Of a stretch of 22,994 nt of DNA, positions 9,753 to 19,150 are shown piece by piece. The DNA comes from Acanthamoeba castellanii str. Neff. Taxonomy: Eukaryota > Discosea > Longamoebia > Acanthamoebidae. The notes under the pieces are model-generated. The model was not told the origin of the DNA. It worked only from the letters and a program-made list of their open reading frames with translations, and searched no databases. The translations under genes were made by a program, and so were the position numbers. Location: assembly GCF_000313135.1 (NCBI RefSeq), contig NW_004457466.1, positions 613,089 to 636,082 of the forward strand, written 5' to 3'. The stretch's first letter is position 1. Each line of letters opens with the position of its first letter.

Positions 9753-9887
9753 ATGAAGAACGAGAAAAGCGAGACCCAGACGAAGTGTATTGGCAGCTGC
9801 GGCACCACACTGACGATCATCATCAACAATGAAGCTGCGCGCCACAATCACCAATCTTCTCTCGATCGCGAGCGGCACCTCGGGTCC
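9753..9887. other. Convergent 3' spacer
   Basis: 135 bp between the stop codons of the UBX gene (+) and the aldo-keto reductase gene (-). No feature was recognised. Confidence 0.6.
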
Positions 9888-11396
9888 TCAGTTGTAGCGC
9901 GTGGCCACCTTCGTGAGGCCCACCGTGTAGTCGCGCGCGGCGATGAACGACGCGGGGAAGGGCTGCTCAGCGGGCGGCCTGGCGCTCACCTGGTCGAGGC
10001 GTTGCATGTGGTCGGGCGAGAGGGTGAACTCGAGCGCAGCGATGTTGTCCTTGAGCTGGTCGAGCGTGCGCGCACCCACGAGCGGGCTCGTCACGCCGGG
10101 CTTCTGGGCCAGCCAGTTGAGGGCCACCTGCGCCGCCGAGCGGTCCACCTCCTTGGCCACCGCCACCACCTCGTCCACGATCCTCCAGTTCCGCTCCTCT
10201 TTCGTGTGCTTGTCGACCCACGCTCCGCGCTTGCTGTCCGCCGACACGCGGTCGCGAGTGTGCTGTCAGTTGTCACCGCACACGCACGCACACGCACACG
10301 CACACGCAACGCACACGCTATAGAAAGAGAAGGTCAGACAAGGTCAAGCACAATAAGACGGTGAAGTTGATGGTGGTGTAGTGGTACTTTGCCGGTGAGA
10401 AAGCCTTCGGCGAGGGCGCCCCAGGGGATGATGCCGATGTCATGCGCCCGGGCCATGGGCCCCAGCTCCCACTCGAGCGACCGGTCCAGAAGATTGTACC
10501 GCGTCTGCAGCCCGATGTAGGGACTCCAGCCGCGCAGCTGGGCCACAGCGTTGGCGCTGGAGACCACCCACGCCGGCGTGTCGCTCACCGCCACGTAGAG
10601 TGCCTTCCCGCTCCTCACCACATCGTCCAGAGCTCTGTGTGACAGACCGACCATCATCAACACGACCAGACGCTTGCTTGATGTTGGTGGGGGGGGGGGC
10701 AATGAACCGCATGGTTTCTTCCACGGGAGTGCGGCAGTCCCACACGTGGACGTAGAGAATGTCGATGTAGTCGAGCTTCATGCGCTTGAGCGAGGCGTCG
10801 AGGTTCTCCACCAGGGCCTTGCGCTGGTTGCCCCCGAAGTTGGGGTTCTTGTGCTGTGCGTCTACACAGGAGGGCAAAACCATTCGCATCAACATCTTGG
10901 TGGATGGGGGGGGGGTTGGTGGAAAGCTCATGTACTGTGGGACCGCCAGCTGCCACGTTGGATGAGTACTTGGTAGCGACGACCATCTGGCTGCGCATGG
11001 GCGCCACCAGCTCGCCCACGTACCGCTCGCTGGTGCCGTTGGTGTAGACGTTGGCCGTGTCTGCCAGCACTCCGCGGTGAGCCTTCTATCCCCCTCCCCC
11101 CCCCAAAGAGGCCAAGCAAACCGCGGTACCGAGGAAGTTGCCGCCCAGCTCGACGTAGTGGTCGAACATCCTCTTGCTCTCCTCGAAGTCGGCCCCAGCT
11201 CCCTGCGCAAGAGAGTGGCTGAAGGTTGAGCTCACGGTCATGGCGGCACCACGACGCAGCTTGCTGGGCGCAATGAGACGTTGCGTACCCAATCGGTGCC
11301 GAAGGTCATGGTGCCGAGGCACAGGGGCGACACCCTCAGGCCCGACCGGCCCAGGAGGCGGTAGTCATCCAGCTCGGTCAACTTCGATGATGCCAT
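9888..11396 (-). CDS. Aldo-keto reductase (aryl-alcohol dehydrogenase type)
   Basis: Six exons (11396-11289, 11202-11130, 11060-10957, 10853-10708, 10634-10388, 10262-9888), all in phase, give about 350 aa, the usual length. Motifs in order are YRLLGRSGLRVSPLCLGTMT, GADFEESKRMFDHYVELGGN, LDTANVYTNGTSERYVGE, MVVATKYSSN, LDASLKRMKLDYIDILYVHV, then ALDDVVRSGKALYVAVSD, IGIIPWGALAEGFLTGK, and WLAQKPGVTSPLVGARTLDQ near the end, which is the NADP-binding region. The catalytic tetrad is intact: Asp61, Tyr66, Lys91 and His131. Such enzymes reduce aldehydes and ketones with NADPH; this sequence is closest to the Tas/aryl-alcohol dehydrogenase group. No signal peptide is seen, so it is probably cytosolic. 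The substrate cannot be inferred. The start is the ATG at 11396, which gives the normal N-terminus. Confidence 0.95.
10277..10318. repeat. CGCACA-type repeat in AKR intron
   Basis: CGCACAC-rich short tandem tract in the last intron (10263-10387) of the aldo-keto reductase gene. It reads GTGTGCG in the sense of that gene. Confidence 0.8.
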
Positions 11397-11815
11397 GTGT
11401 GTTGTCGTTAGAGAAGAAAGAAGCAACTTCCTTGTGCACTCTTTCACGTTTTTCGACTTCCGTGTAAACAACAGCCAGACCTGGAAATCTCGTCCACTTC
11501 GACTCGAGGCCTGGTGGAGGAAGTGGCGCTGACCTTGTGGCAGCCACGCTCATGTCCTCGCCAGACGCGGCACAACCTTCAGAGGCGGCACCATGGCCTT
11601 GCGCTGGTTGCCCAGTAGTTGACATTCTTCGCCCTTGCATGAAGGAATCAGGCACACAACGTGGAAACGTGCACCTTCGGAGCGTAGGAAATGTTCGAAC
11701 TATCGGTTGCAGTGCTACGCTATCAATGTAATCATGTAAAGCCAATCAAAATCAAAAAGAGGACAGAGGGCCTCTCCAACGAGCACCGCGCGCGTAGTTC
11801 TGTATCGATGGTACC
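11397..11815. promoter_or_regulatory. Spacer upstream of AKR gene
   Basis: Separates the aldo-keto reductase start codon from the stop of the next minus-strand gene, so it should hold the reductase promoter and the Tls1 3' UTR. No TATA box was recognised. It also contains a decayed AKR exon copy, listed separately. Confidence 0.55.
11580..11640 (-). pseudogene. Fossil fragment of an AKR exon 4
   Basis: On the minus strand, about 55 bp read like the start of AKR exon 4 (10853-10790). A shared stretch around the NQRKA codons matches in 22 of 23 positions (11591-11613 against 10811-10833). With one missing base the fragment encodes KNVNYWGNQRKAMV, beside KNPNFGGNQRKALV in the intact gene. The similarity fades beyond about 11583 and 11636. 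It lies about 190 bp upstream of the intact gene in the same orientation, which suggests a remnant of an old tandem duplication. Confidence 0.65.
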
Positions 11816-12263
11816 TCAACGACGGAACCTCTTCTTGAAGCGCTCAAAGGCGATGTCGTCAGTGGCCTGCTCTGACTTCTTTCCCCTGTGGTGGTCGCCT
11901 CGCCAGCCGCCCTGCTGCTGGCCGTCGTTGTTTCGGTCCCGGTTGCTGTCCCTGTGGGCGTTTCGGTCCCTCCTCACGATCTGCGTCTGCGTCGATGGCC
12001 GGCCAACTGCGGTCGCGCACCACCCGGCATCACATCAGCCCAGTGAACGTCAAGCGATGCGCGCTGGGTACCGCGTGCGGTGCTGCGCGTGGGCGTGAAA
12101 GGAGAGGACGCGTACATCTGGTGTTGTAGGCGTCGGGCTGAGGTGGCGGCTTGGGTCCCTCCTTACGCTTGAGCAGCAATCGCTTGGCGTCCTCAGTCGC
12201 TTCGATGTTCTTGAGCTTGTACCTGCAAGGTCACAGCAGATGAATGGTGAGCCGTGAACGACA

Positions 12264-12305
<42 letters not shown>

Positions 12306-13283
12306 CGACGAGAGAAGAACGAGCGAGGTACTCGATCGGCAGCTCGACTTCCTGGATGCCAGTGAGCCAGGCCTCGCTCACTTGATCATCGCTTCGCATG
12401 GTCTCCGACACCTTGAGATGCTCCGGGATCTCGTAGAGCTTTCTCTCCTCCTCTGTTGTGGGAACACAAAGCGTAGGCGTAAGGCCCGTGCCTAACTACA
12501 CACAGGGAGCGTGCGAACGCACCTCTGAGATCAAACTCCTTCTCGGTGGTCTCCTCCTTGTCTCGCCAATCGACGCCTCGCTCGGCCTTGGCCTTCTCGA
12601 TCGCTTCCTTCGCCCTTGTCTCGCGGAACTCCCGCAGCCGCGCCTCAATGTAGTTCTCCCTGTCGAGTAGGAGGTGGAGCAGAAGAAGACGTGAGCGCCA
12701 CCGATCGCTGGGCGTTGTGCAGACCAACGCATGAAGGGGGTGGTTGCTACGTACAGAAGCGGGTTGACCACATCTTGCTCGGCCTGTACAGTGAAGGTGG
12801 ACTCCAGCAGGTGTGTCTCCTTGTCGTCATCGTCGTTGGCCACGGGACGAACAAAACTGGAGGTCGCGATCTTCTGCAGCACCTCGGTACTGAAGAAGAA
12901 GAAGAAAAAACACGAGTCGGACGCGAGTGTAAGCCAAAGAATCACAAAAGGGCTTGTTGTTTCGTTTGAAGTTTGGGGGGGACCTCGTGGCAGCGGCTTC
13001 GCAGCCCTTGACTCGCTCCCTCTCCCTCTGCAACTTGCGGGTCTCGCGCAACATCAAGCTGCAGAATTTTGTTAAAAATGGTGTACAATTAAATTGTCAA
13101 AACAATTAAAAAATCGTACCCCAGGGGCGCGTCATCTTCGCCTTCCTCTGTCTCGGCTTCCTGGTCTGCCTCAGTCTCTGGTTCATCTTCGACGATCTTC
13201 TTGCGTAGTCTGGCCTTTTGTTTTCTTCCCGCTCCTGGCTTTTTGAACGCCACAACAATTTGCTCTTCGGCCTCTTGACTCAT
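11816..13283 (-). CDS. TLS1: Tls1/C9orf78 (HCA59) family splicing factor
   Basis: Seven exons (13283-13120, 13058-12984, 12889-12755, 12659-12523, 12452-12332, 12222-12116, 12006-11816) join in phase to give about 309 aa; human C9orf78 is 289 aa. The start EEQIVVAFKKPGAGRKQKAR and an acidic stretch (EDEPETEADQEAETEEGEDD) precede LMLRETRKLQRERER. Family hallmarks follow: LLENYIEARLREFRE, the core KLYEIPEHLKVSE, then TGIQEVELPIEYKLKNIEAT and EDAKRLLLKRK, and the C-terminal ATDDIAFERFKKRFRR. Proteins of this family bind the spliceosomal helicase Brr2 and tune splice-site choice; fission yeast Tls1 is needed for splicing of telomere-protein transcripts. It is therefore inferred to be nuclear and spliceosomal. 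An in-frame ATG at 13337 would add 18 basic residues; the downstream Met was preferred because it gives the family-like N-terminus. Confidence 0.92.
12265..12304. repeat. (CA)n microsatellite in intron
   Basis: A pure CA dinucleotide run of about 20 units in the intron between exons 5 and 6 (12223-12331) of the Tls1 gene. It reads (GT)n in sense. Confidence 0.95.
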
Positions 13284-13813
13284 TTTCGCTCGCGCAACCT
13301 CTGCTTTCTTCCTTCTCCCATTTCCCTTCTTTTTCATCTCCAAAATCGAAATGAATTTCTTAACAGTTTCAAAATTTCGCAAACTTACGCCCGTCACATC
13401 GTCGTGTCATCTCTTGCCCTGCTCTGGTTGGCGCTTTGCGCACCTTGATGACGTCGCAACTCCCGCTGCGGCGCTGTGGTTGGGTCAACATTCAATAAAG
13501 CCGCACGAGAGCTGCACAAAACGTTCACAACCACATCGGATGCCGATCATACCATTCCTTAATTAATAGTTGTTTCGCCCGTGAACTCGAGTGTCGTCAG
13601 CACGCGGTGGGTCCGGCGAGACGACCGCCCGGGTGGTCGTTCTGCTCTCTTCTTTCTCGTGTTGACTTCAAATCGAGACAGGCAGCCAGCCTGGTGAGTG
13701 AAGGACAGATTTGTCTCGAGAAGAGGAGAAGGAGGAGAGCGGTTGATTGATTGATCTCGAGGGGCGAGGCAAAGCGTTTCAAGGCCTGAGCAGAAGCGCA
13801 CAAACACGACAAC
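13284..13813. promoter_or_regulatory. Divergent promoter region, Tls1 and kinase genes
   Basis: 530 bp between the start codons of the Tls1-like gene (-) and the kinase gene (+). It includes an AT-rich CCTTAATTAATAG (about 13557-13569) and GA-rich sequence just before the kinase ATG. No TATA box or separate gene was recognised. Confidence 0.55.
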
Positions 13814-16800
13814 ATGTCCGAACTCAAGTATAGCATCCATCCTTCAGAAATCACCCTCCTGAGGAAGGTGGGCGGAGGCAACTTTGGTGAAGTGTGGGAG
13901 GCCGACTACATCGGAACGCGCGTCGCCGTCAAGCGCCTGCTTGCCGTTGACGAAGAGGACCTGGAGATCTACATCGAACGCGAACTCAGCACCCTGAGGT
14001 ACGCTGCCCCGTGTTTCCCCACCGCGAAGGATCTTCTTTCTGCTGCGACTTTGCTCTTGCGAATCTCAGCACAAAGATGTTTGTTTTTCTCAATTGATAT
14101 GAGTTGCTGGGTGCCAACCAGGCTCTCAGCCCCTCAAAAGAGGGTAGAAACTCATCGTGAGCGATGTGGTTTGTTTCTGCTACAGGGGCGTCTTCCACCC
14201 ACACATCGTGCAATTAATGGGAATTGTGCGCCACGGGAAGGACGTCTTCATCATCACTGAGTACGTGGCTGGCGGCAGCCTTCGTTCCATCCTCAAAGGT
14301 ACCCATACCTCTTTCTTTTAGATGCCAGCACACCAGTTCCTCATCTCGAATGTGTAGCGCGGGACAAAATCTGGACATTTTAATTTCGAATTAGATTCAT
14401 TTCTCCTCCCTCCACCCCCAACTCGCCATCCAGAGCAAATCACCTTTGCGCAATCCGGTGCTTCATTTTATTTGCTGTTCCTTGCTATTTTTCCTTTTTC
14501 GGCAAATTGAAACACGAAATAGACAACCTCGTTTTCCATTATTATTAGCATCATTATTTGTAGGAGAACCAACAAGCAGTTATAACTGCTGGTGACCCCT
14601 CCTCGTCTTACTCGGTCAGCTTCCGACAATGAATTTATATTTAGCAATATATTTTTAATTCCTGCTTGCGTTCCCCTGTTGACCGATGCTCACCAACAAC
14701 CAACAGATGAAAGCATCCCCCTGTCGTGGGCTCGCCGACTCTCGTTCGCCACCGACATTGCGTTGGCCATGGCCTACCTCCACCACCGCAACATCCTGCA
14801 CCGTGACCTCAAGTCGGCCAATCTGCTCGTACGCCCAGCTCGCCGCTTTATCGCGCCTCCAGTCATCTCACTCGTGCGCGCGCCCATGTTATGTCTCAGG
14901 TGGATGAGGCGTGGCGTGTGAAGGTGTGCGACTTTGGGTTGGCGCGCAAGATGCCGCCGGCGCATGAACGCAAGCACTTGTCGGTCGTGGGCACGGACGA
15001 ATGGTGCGCTACACTGTTCCCTGCGTGACAAAGTGAGTGTCACTTTTTGTATTTTTATTTATCATCCATCGATGCCTATTAGGATGGCTCCGGAGATGCT
15101 TCTCGAAGAAGAGTACGACAAGTCAGCAGACGTATTCTCTTTCGGCATGGTGCAGATCCATCTCTCTCTCTCTTCGCTTTTCGCTTTTCGTTCTTTTGAT
15201 ACCTACGTTCCGTCTAATGATGTTGCGCTCGCACGGCATGGCTAGGTCCTGTGGGAGTTGGTCACCAGGAAGCGACCTCCGGAGAGGCTGGCCGAGAGCG
15301 AGTTCGCCTTCGACTTTGAGAAGTTCAGGAAGAAGGTGCCCAAGGACACCCCGAAGGCCCTGTGGGAGCTCCTCTGCGATTGTTCCGCCTACGAGCCCTC
15401 CAAGCGACCTTCCTTCAAAGGTATTATAATAGTAATAACAATTTTGTTTTTGTGATGTGCGACTGACCGTCGAGTTGATGTGCAGCCGTCTTGGAGAGGC
15501 TTAGCAGGATCTTCTTGGAGCTGCAGAACGCCGCGGTGTGCGTCGACGAGCAGCCGTCGGAGGTGGAGAGGCGAGAGGCCGAGGAGAAGGAGCGGAAGAA
15601 GCGGAAGGAGCACATGAAGATCATCAAGCAGGTCGAGGAGGGCGGCGGCGACATCAAGGCCTCGCCCCGGGCGCACCAGCAGCAACAGCAACCGCAGCAA
15701 ACGCACCAACACCAGCTCGCGCATACTGAGCAGCCGCAGCCGCAGCCGCAGCCGCAACCCGTTGACGACGTCGCCAACAATCAGCCGGACCAAGTCGCGG
15801 AGTCACAGACAACGACCAAGGACGACAAGAAAGGTTCAAGGGAAAAAGACGACAAGGTCGAGAAGAAGGAGAACAAGGACGACAAAAACGAGAAGCGGAA
15901 ATCGGGGGAGAACCGAGACGACAAGAAGGTGGAGGACAACAAGTCGGCGTCGCAGGAGCGCAAGCTCGAGAAGGTGGTGTCAGGAGGGGACAAGCGGGAG
16001 AAGGAGAAGGAGCGCAAGAAGAGTCTGACGAAGGAGGCCGCGGAGAACATCCTCAACGCCATCAAGGGCACGAGCCCCGAGAAGGACCTGCGGAAGGAGC
16101 TCAAGAAGGCCAACTCCAAGGAGAAGGAGCTCAAGTACGTCCACCATCATCACCGTCGCGCGCGTGTCGTGTGTGTCGCGTGTGTCGTGTGGTCTCACGT
16201 CAAACTTTTTGCAGCAAGCTGAAGCGACAGGCCTCGAAGGACGGCAACCTGCACGGCGACGTCAGCTCGCCCAGGACCAATAAGAAGAAGGAGAAGGAGA
16301 AGGAAAAGAAAAGGAGGAGGACAAGGGCAAGAGCAAGGAGACGGTGAGCAGCCCGAAGGCCGCGCGAAAGACCGACGAGAGGCGGGCCACCCTGACCAAG
16401 TCCTCCGCCAAGGAGAAGCCCGTCTCCGAGAAGAAGAAAAAGACGCATCACCAGGAGATCACCGAGGAGGAGGAAGTGGAGACGCGAAGCTTCATCAAGA
16501 ACGGCCAGGAGAAGATCAAGATCAAGAAGACCATCAAGTTCCCATTCACCAGGTACGCCGATGCTACATCGTTTTTGTGTGTCGTGCGAGAATTAACCAA
16601 GCGCTGACGGTTCGTGCCCAGGTCGCAATCGATCTTTTTGACGTGTGGCGTGCCCAAGAGGAAAACATGGGGCGCCGAGGACCCGGTTGAGATCACTGGT
16701 AACCTCACCCCCACTGCCTCTCGCTTTTTATTATTTTACAATCAGTATTTGTTATTGATATTGATTGTTTTTTTTTCGACCGTGCAGTCAAGGTGGAGAA

Positions 16801-17312
16801 CAACTCGAGCAAGACGATCAAGCAGATCCAGGTATTCCTCCAACGCATCGACCAGGGCAAGGCACCTAAGGAGAAGGACGTCAAGGCCAAGGCGCTGCGG
16901 GAGAAGACCGAGAAGAGCTTCGAGTCCACCGCCGCGGGCCTGCCGCTGGAGGCCTGGCAGGTGCTCAAGACCACGCTCGACTACTCGCTCCCTTCGAAGG
17001 ACGTCCTGCGCGCCTTCGCCGAAGACGACCCCGCCGCGCCCGGCCTCTCCGGCAGCGGCGAGGCCGTTGCCATCACCGAGAACGCCGAGGTGAGAATTCC
17101 ACTGTGTGTCGTGTGCGTGTACGTGTCGTGGGTGTCGTGTCTTGTGACTGACGGGAGGGCCTGTGTCACAACAGGAGAAGGATACGACCACGGATGTCTA
17201 CGAGCTGGTGGTGAAGGTGAGCCTGAGCCGGGGCGACGACGTACCCAAGCTGTTCACGCGCATCGGGATGTCTCCCCTGTTTGCCTATGTCCCACTCAGC
17301 ATTGTGTATTGA
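13814..17312 (+). CDS. TKL kinase - K/E-rich linker - arrestin-C-like domain (one frameshift)
   Basis: Exons 13814-13998, 14186-14298, 14707-14828, 14900-15003, 15083-15149, 15246-15420, 15486-16134, 16215-16552, 16622-16698, 16788-17089 and 17175-17312 encode about 756 aa, if one base is allowed for within 16300-16312. The kinase domain (1 to about 270) is complete: [11 protein letters not shown] loop (20-30), VAVKRL with Lys40, likely helix-C Glu57, [10 protein letters not shown] (131-140), DFG (151-153), APE (177-179), and [20 protein letters not shown]. The KSAN catalytic loop indicates a TKL-type Ser/Thr kinase. A long Lys/Glu- and Gln-rich low-complexity linker follows (from about 285). 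The C-terminus resembles the C-lobe of arrestins: [60 protein letters not shown]. The frame moves from that of the upstream part of exon 8 (AAT at 16279) to that of GAG-GAG-GAC near 16312, in an A-rich run. Confidence 0.85.
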
Positions 17313-17704
17313 GCACTCTCCAGTAAAGTTCAGTGGACGCCTTGTCGGCATGATGTCCCTCCACAAATCTCCCTGCAAGTGCGGAATGTGCGCAGCGTGC
17401 TAAGGGAAAATAAGGAAAATTAATTTTCTGTAGACTCGTTACGGCACATCCAAGAAAGGCCCTACCGCGAAATTTGGGGGAAGGAATGGTTTAACGGCGA
17501 AAACTGAAGGGACCGAATTGCCGGTCTGTACTCCGATTTGGCCCGCAAACAAGAACTTTCGGGCGACAGTCCAACCTATCAGTTCAGGGAAGCGACGGCC
17601 AAGCCCTGGTATAAAAAGGCGCCGGTCCAGACCGTCTATTCCGCAATCCAACACTCGCCGGACACACACTTACAACAATCAGCACCTCCTACCTATCTGC
17701 AAAC
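17313..17704. promoter_or_regulatory. Promoter region of the PB1 gene
   Basis: Spacer after the kinase stop. The left half is AT-rich (AAATAAGGAAAATTAATTTT near 17408-17428). The right half becomes GC-rich toward a TATA element at 17610. No ORF with recognisable features lies here. Confidence 0.65.
17610..17617 (+). promoter_or_regulatory. TATA box (TATAAAAA) of PB1 gene
   Basis: TATAAAAA flanked by GC (CCTGG on the left, GGCGCC on the right), 87 bp upstream of the ATG. A start site about 25-30 bp downstream (about 17635-17645, pyrimidine-rich CTATTCC) would leave a 5' UTR of some 60-70 nt. It is the only clear TATA box seen in this window. Confidence 0.8.
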
Positions 17705-18820
17705 ATGCACTCTAGCACCACCACCAACATCCTCCCCGTCTACGTTAAGGTCACCTACTCCAGCGATACTCGCATGGTGGGCACCACCAGCGCCAGCTTC
17801 GCCGAGCTTGAGAGTCAGGTGAGGAGGTCCTTCGGCCTGGGTGAGCGCCACCAGCTCGACCTGCGCTACCTCGACGACGAGCAGGACCGCGTGTGCGTCT
17901 CGTCCGATGAGGAGCTGCACCATGCCCTCGACTCCTTCCAGGGCAAGACCCTCCGTCTGTTCCTGGCCACCAAGAACGCGGAGGAATCTACCAACTGCTC
18001 CCACAAGAAGGCCTACAAGGAGGACTCGGCCAAGCACGAAGAGGCCGCGCAGGAGCTGAAGAAGAGACTCGACAAGGAGGGCTTCGACATACCCGAGCGG
18101 AGGTGCAGGAAGCTCGTGGCCAAGTGGAACGGCAACGTAGACCTCGCCGAGGAGGCTGCCCGCGTGTGGCGCCAGAGGAAGGCGGCTCGCGCTACTGATG
18201 AGCTGCTTCCGCCTCCGGGCTTCTTCCACAGGCACCACAGCCCGCACCGCCAGTTTGGAGGCCACCACGGCCCGCACCGCCACCACTTCGAAGGCCACCA
18301 CGGCCCTCACCATCCTCACCATCAGCCGCACCCGCTCCACCACCGCCACCACTACATCGGCGAAGCCGAGTGCGAGCCCATGCCCGGACCCCACCACTTC
18401 GTGGGCCATCACTACCTCCACTGCCCTCACCACGAGGTCCACCAGCTGCACCCTCGCCATCCTCACCACCAGCCGCACCCTCGTCACCCTCGCCACCATC
18501 ACATCGACGAAGCCGAGTGCGAGCCGCAGCCCTGTCGTGGCCGCCACGACCACAAGTGGAAGAAGCACCATCACCCCGCGCACTCGCGCCAGATCGAGGC
18601 GCTCCTCCTCCACCGCATGGCCAAGAGGGAGTGTGCGCATCAGGCCCTCCGCTGCCCCAAGGGACACCACGGTCTTGGACGTCACCACCACGCCCACGGG
18701 CCTCGCCACTGCGGCGGCCTCGGCCAGGGCCCTCACCACCCGCGCACGAGCTTCTGCGCTCCCCCACCGATGCCAGGCTTCGCGTTGCCCGGATCCCGCT
18801 TCCACCACTGCCTGGCCTGA
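17705..18820 (+). CDS. PB1-domain protein with His-rich repeats, intronless
   Basis: A single 371-aa reading frame. Residues 11-90 form a PB1 domain with both interaction faces: the basic-cluster Lys15 in VYVKVTYSS, and the acidic OPCA motif LRYLDDEQDRVCVSSDEEL (about 53-71). PB1 domains pair head to tail, as in p62, NBR1 and polarity proteins. Residues 110-165 (ELKKRLDKEGFDIPERRC, then LVAKWNGNVDLAEEAARVW) look helical and UBA-like, which would suit a p62/NBR1-like receptor, but this is weak. From about 175 to the end the chain is His/Pro-rich, including two imperfect repeats that each end in an EAECEP motif. Metal binding is possible. Unlike every multi-exon neighbour it has no intron, and it has a TATA box. 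Confidence 0.88.
   Translation: MHSSTTTNILPVYVKVTYSSDTRMVGTTSASFAELESQVRRSFGLGERHQLDLRYLDDEQDRVCVSSDEELHHALDSFQGKTLRLFLATKNAEESTNCSHKKAYKEDSAKHEEAAQELKKRLDKEGFDIPERRCRKLVAKWNGNVDLAEEAARVWRQRKAARATDELLPPPGFFHRHHSPHRQFGGHHGPHRHHFEGHHGPHHPHHQPHPLHHRHHYIGEAECEPMPGPHHFVGHHYLHCPHHEVHQLHPRHPHHQPHPRHPRHHHIDEAECEPQPCRGRHDHKWKKHHHPAHSRQIEALLLHRMAKRECAHQALRCPKGHHGLGRHHHAHGPRHCGGLGQGPHHPRTSFCAPPPMPGFALPGSRFHHCLA
18300..18535. repeat. Direct imperfect repeat within the His-rich region
   Basis: Two copies of about 70-75 bp (about 18308-18381 and 18455-18528) encode closely similar peptides: the first starts HPHHQPHPLHHRHHYIGEAE, the second HPHHQPHPRHPRHHHIDEAE. Both continue CEP. They suggest an internal duplication inside the PB1 gene. 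Confidence 0.8.
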
Positions 18821-19150
18821 TTGCAGACTCTCCCAAGCGGCCACAGCAAGCTTCTTTTCTTCATTTTTATGACTCTGTCCCTTTATCTCTTTCACACATA
18901 AACTCTTGTTGAATGCCACCATTCCCTTCTTTGCCTCGTGCCCCTGCCGCTTCCCAGTAGTTGGATAGTTCGGGAGCACGACGTGGCGCCCAGACCCACC
19001 CAGCCACTCGGCCGCTGGCTTACGGCGAGCGAATGGGAGCGAATCTGGTAAAAGAGCGATTGGGCGGAACGTTACAATACCGAAACAAGCGCAAAGAAAA
19101 CAACAAACGCAACACAACTAACTCTCTCTCAGAGGCAAGCTTGAGACAAG
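18821..19150. promoter_or_regulatory. Spacer and promoter upstream of the P450 gene
   Basis: Between the stop of the PB1 gene and the ATG of the P450 gene. It contains ATTGG (inverted CCAAT) overlapping GGGCGG at about 19059-19067, and an A/C-rich leader (19070-19135). No TATA box was seen. CCAAT-box and GC-box function is inferred only from sequence. Confidence 0.45.

Noticed and set aside
11365..11745. Minus-strand 126-codon ORF upstream of the AKR gene
   Set aside because: It shows no family similarity in its own frame. The only recognisable segment is the AKR exon remnant, which is read in a different frame.
13284..13397. Longer N-terminus for the Tls1-like protein
   Set aside because: The frame is open upstream, but the extra residues are basic low complexity, and the downstream Met matches the expected family start. 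The ATG at 13337 cannot be fully excluded.
17693..19117. A 474-codon open frame on the minus strand opposite the PB1 gene
   Set aside because: It is a Val/Ala/Arg-rich mirror of His and Pro codons, without motifs. The sense strand has a convincing PB1 domain, a TATA box and a normal start.
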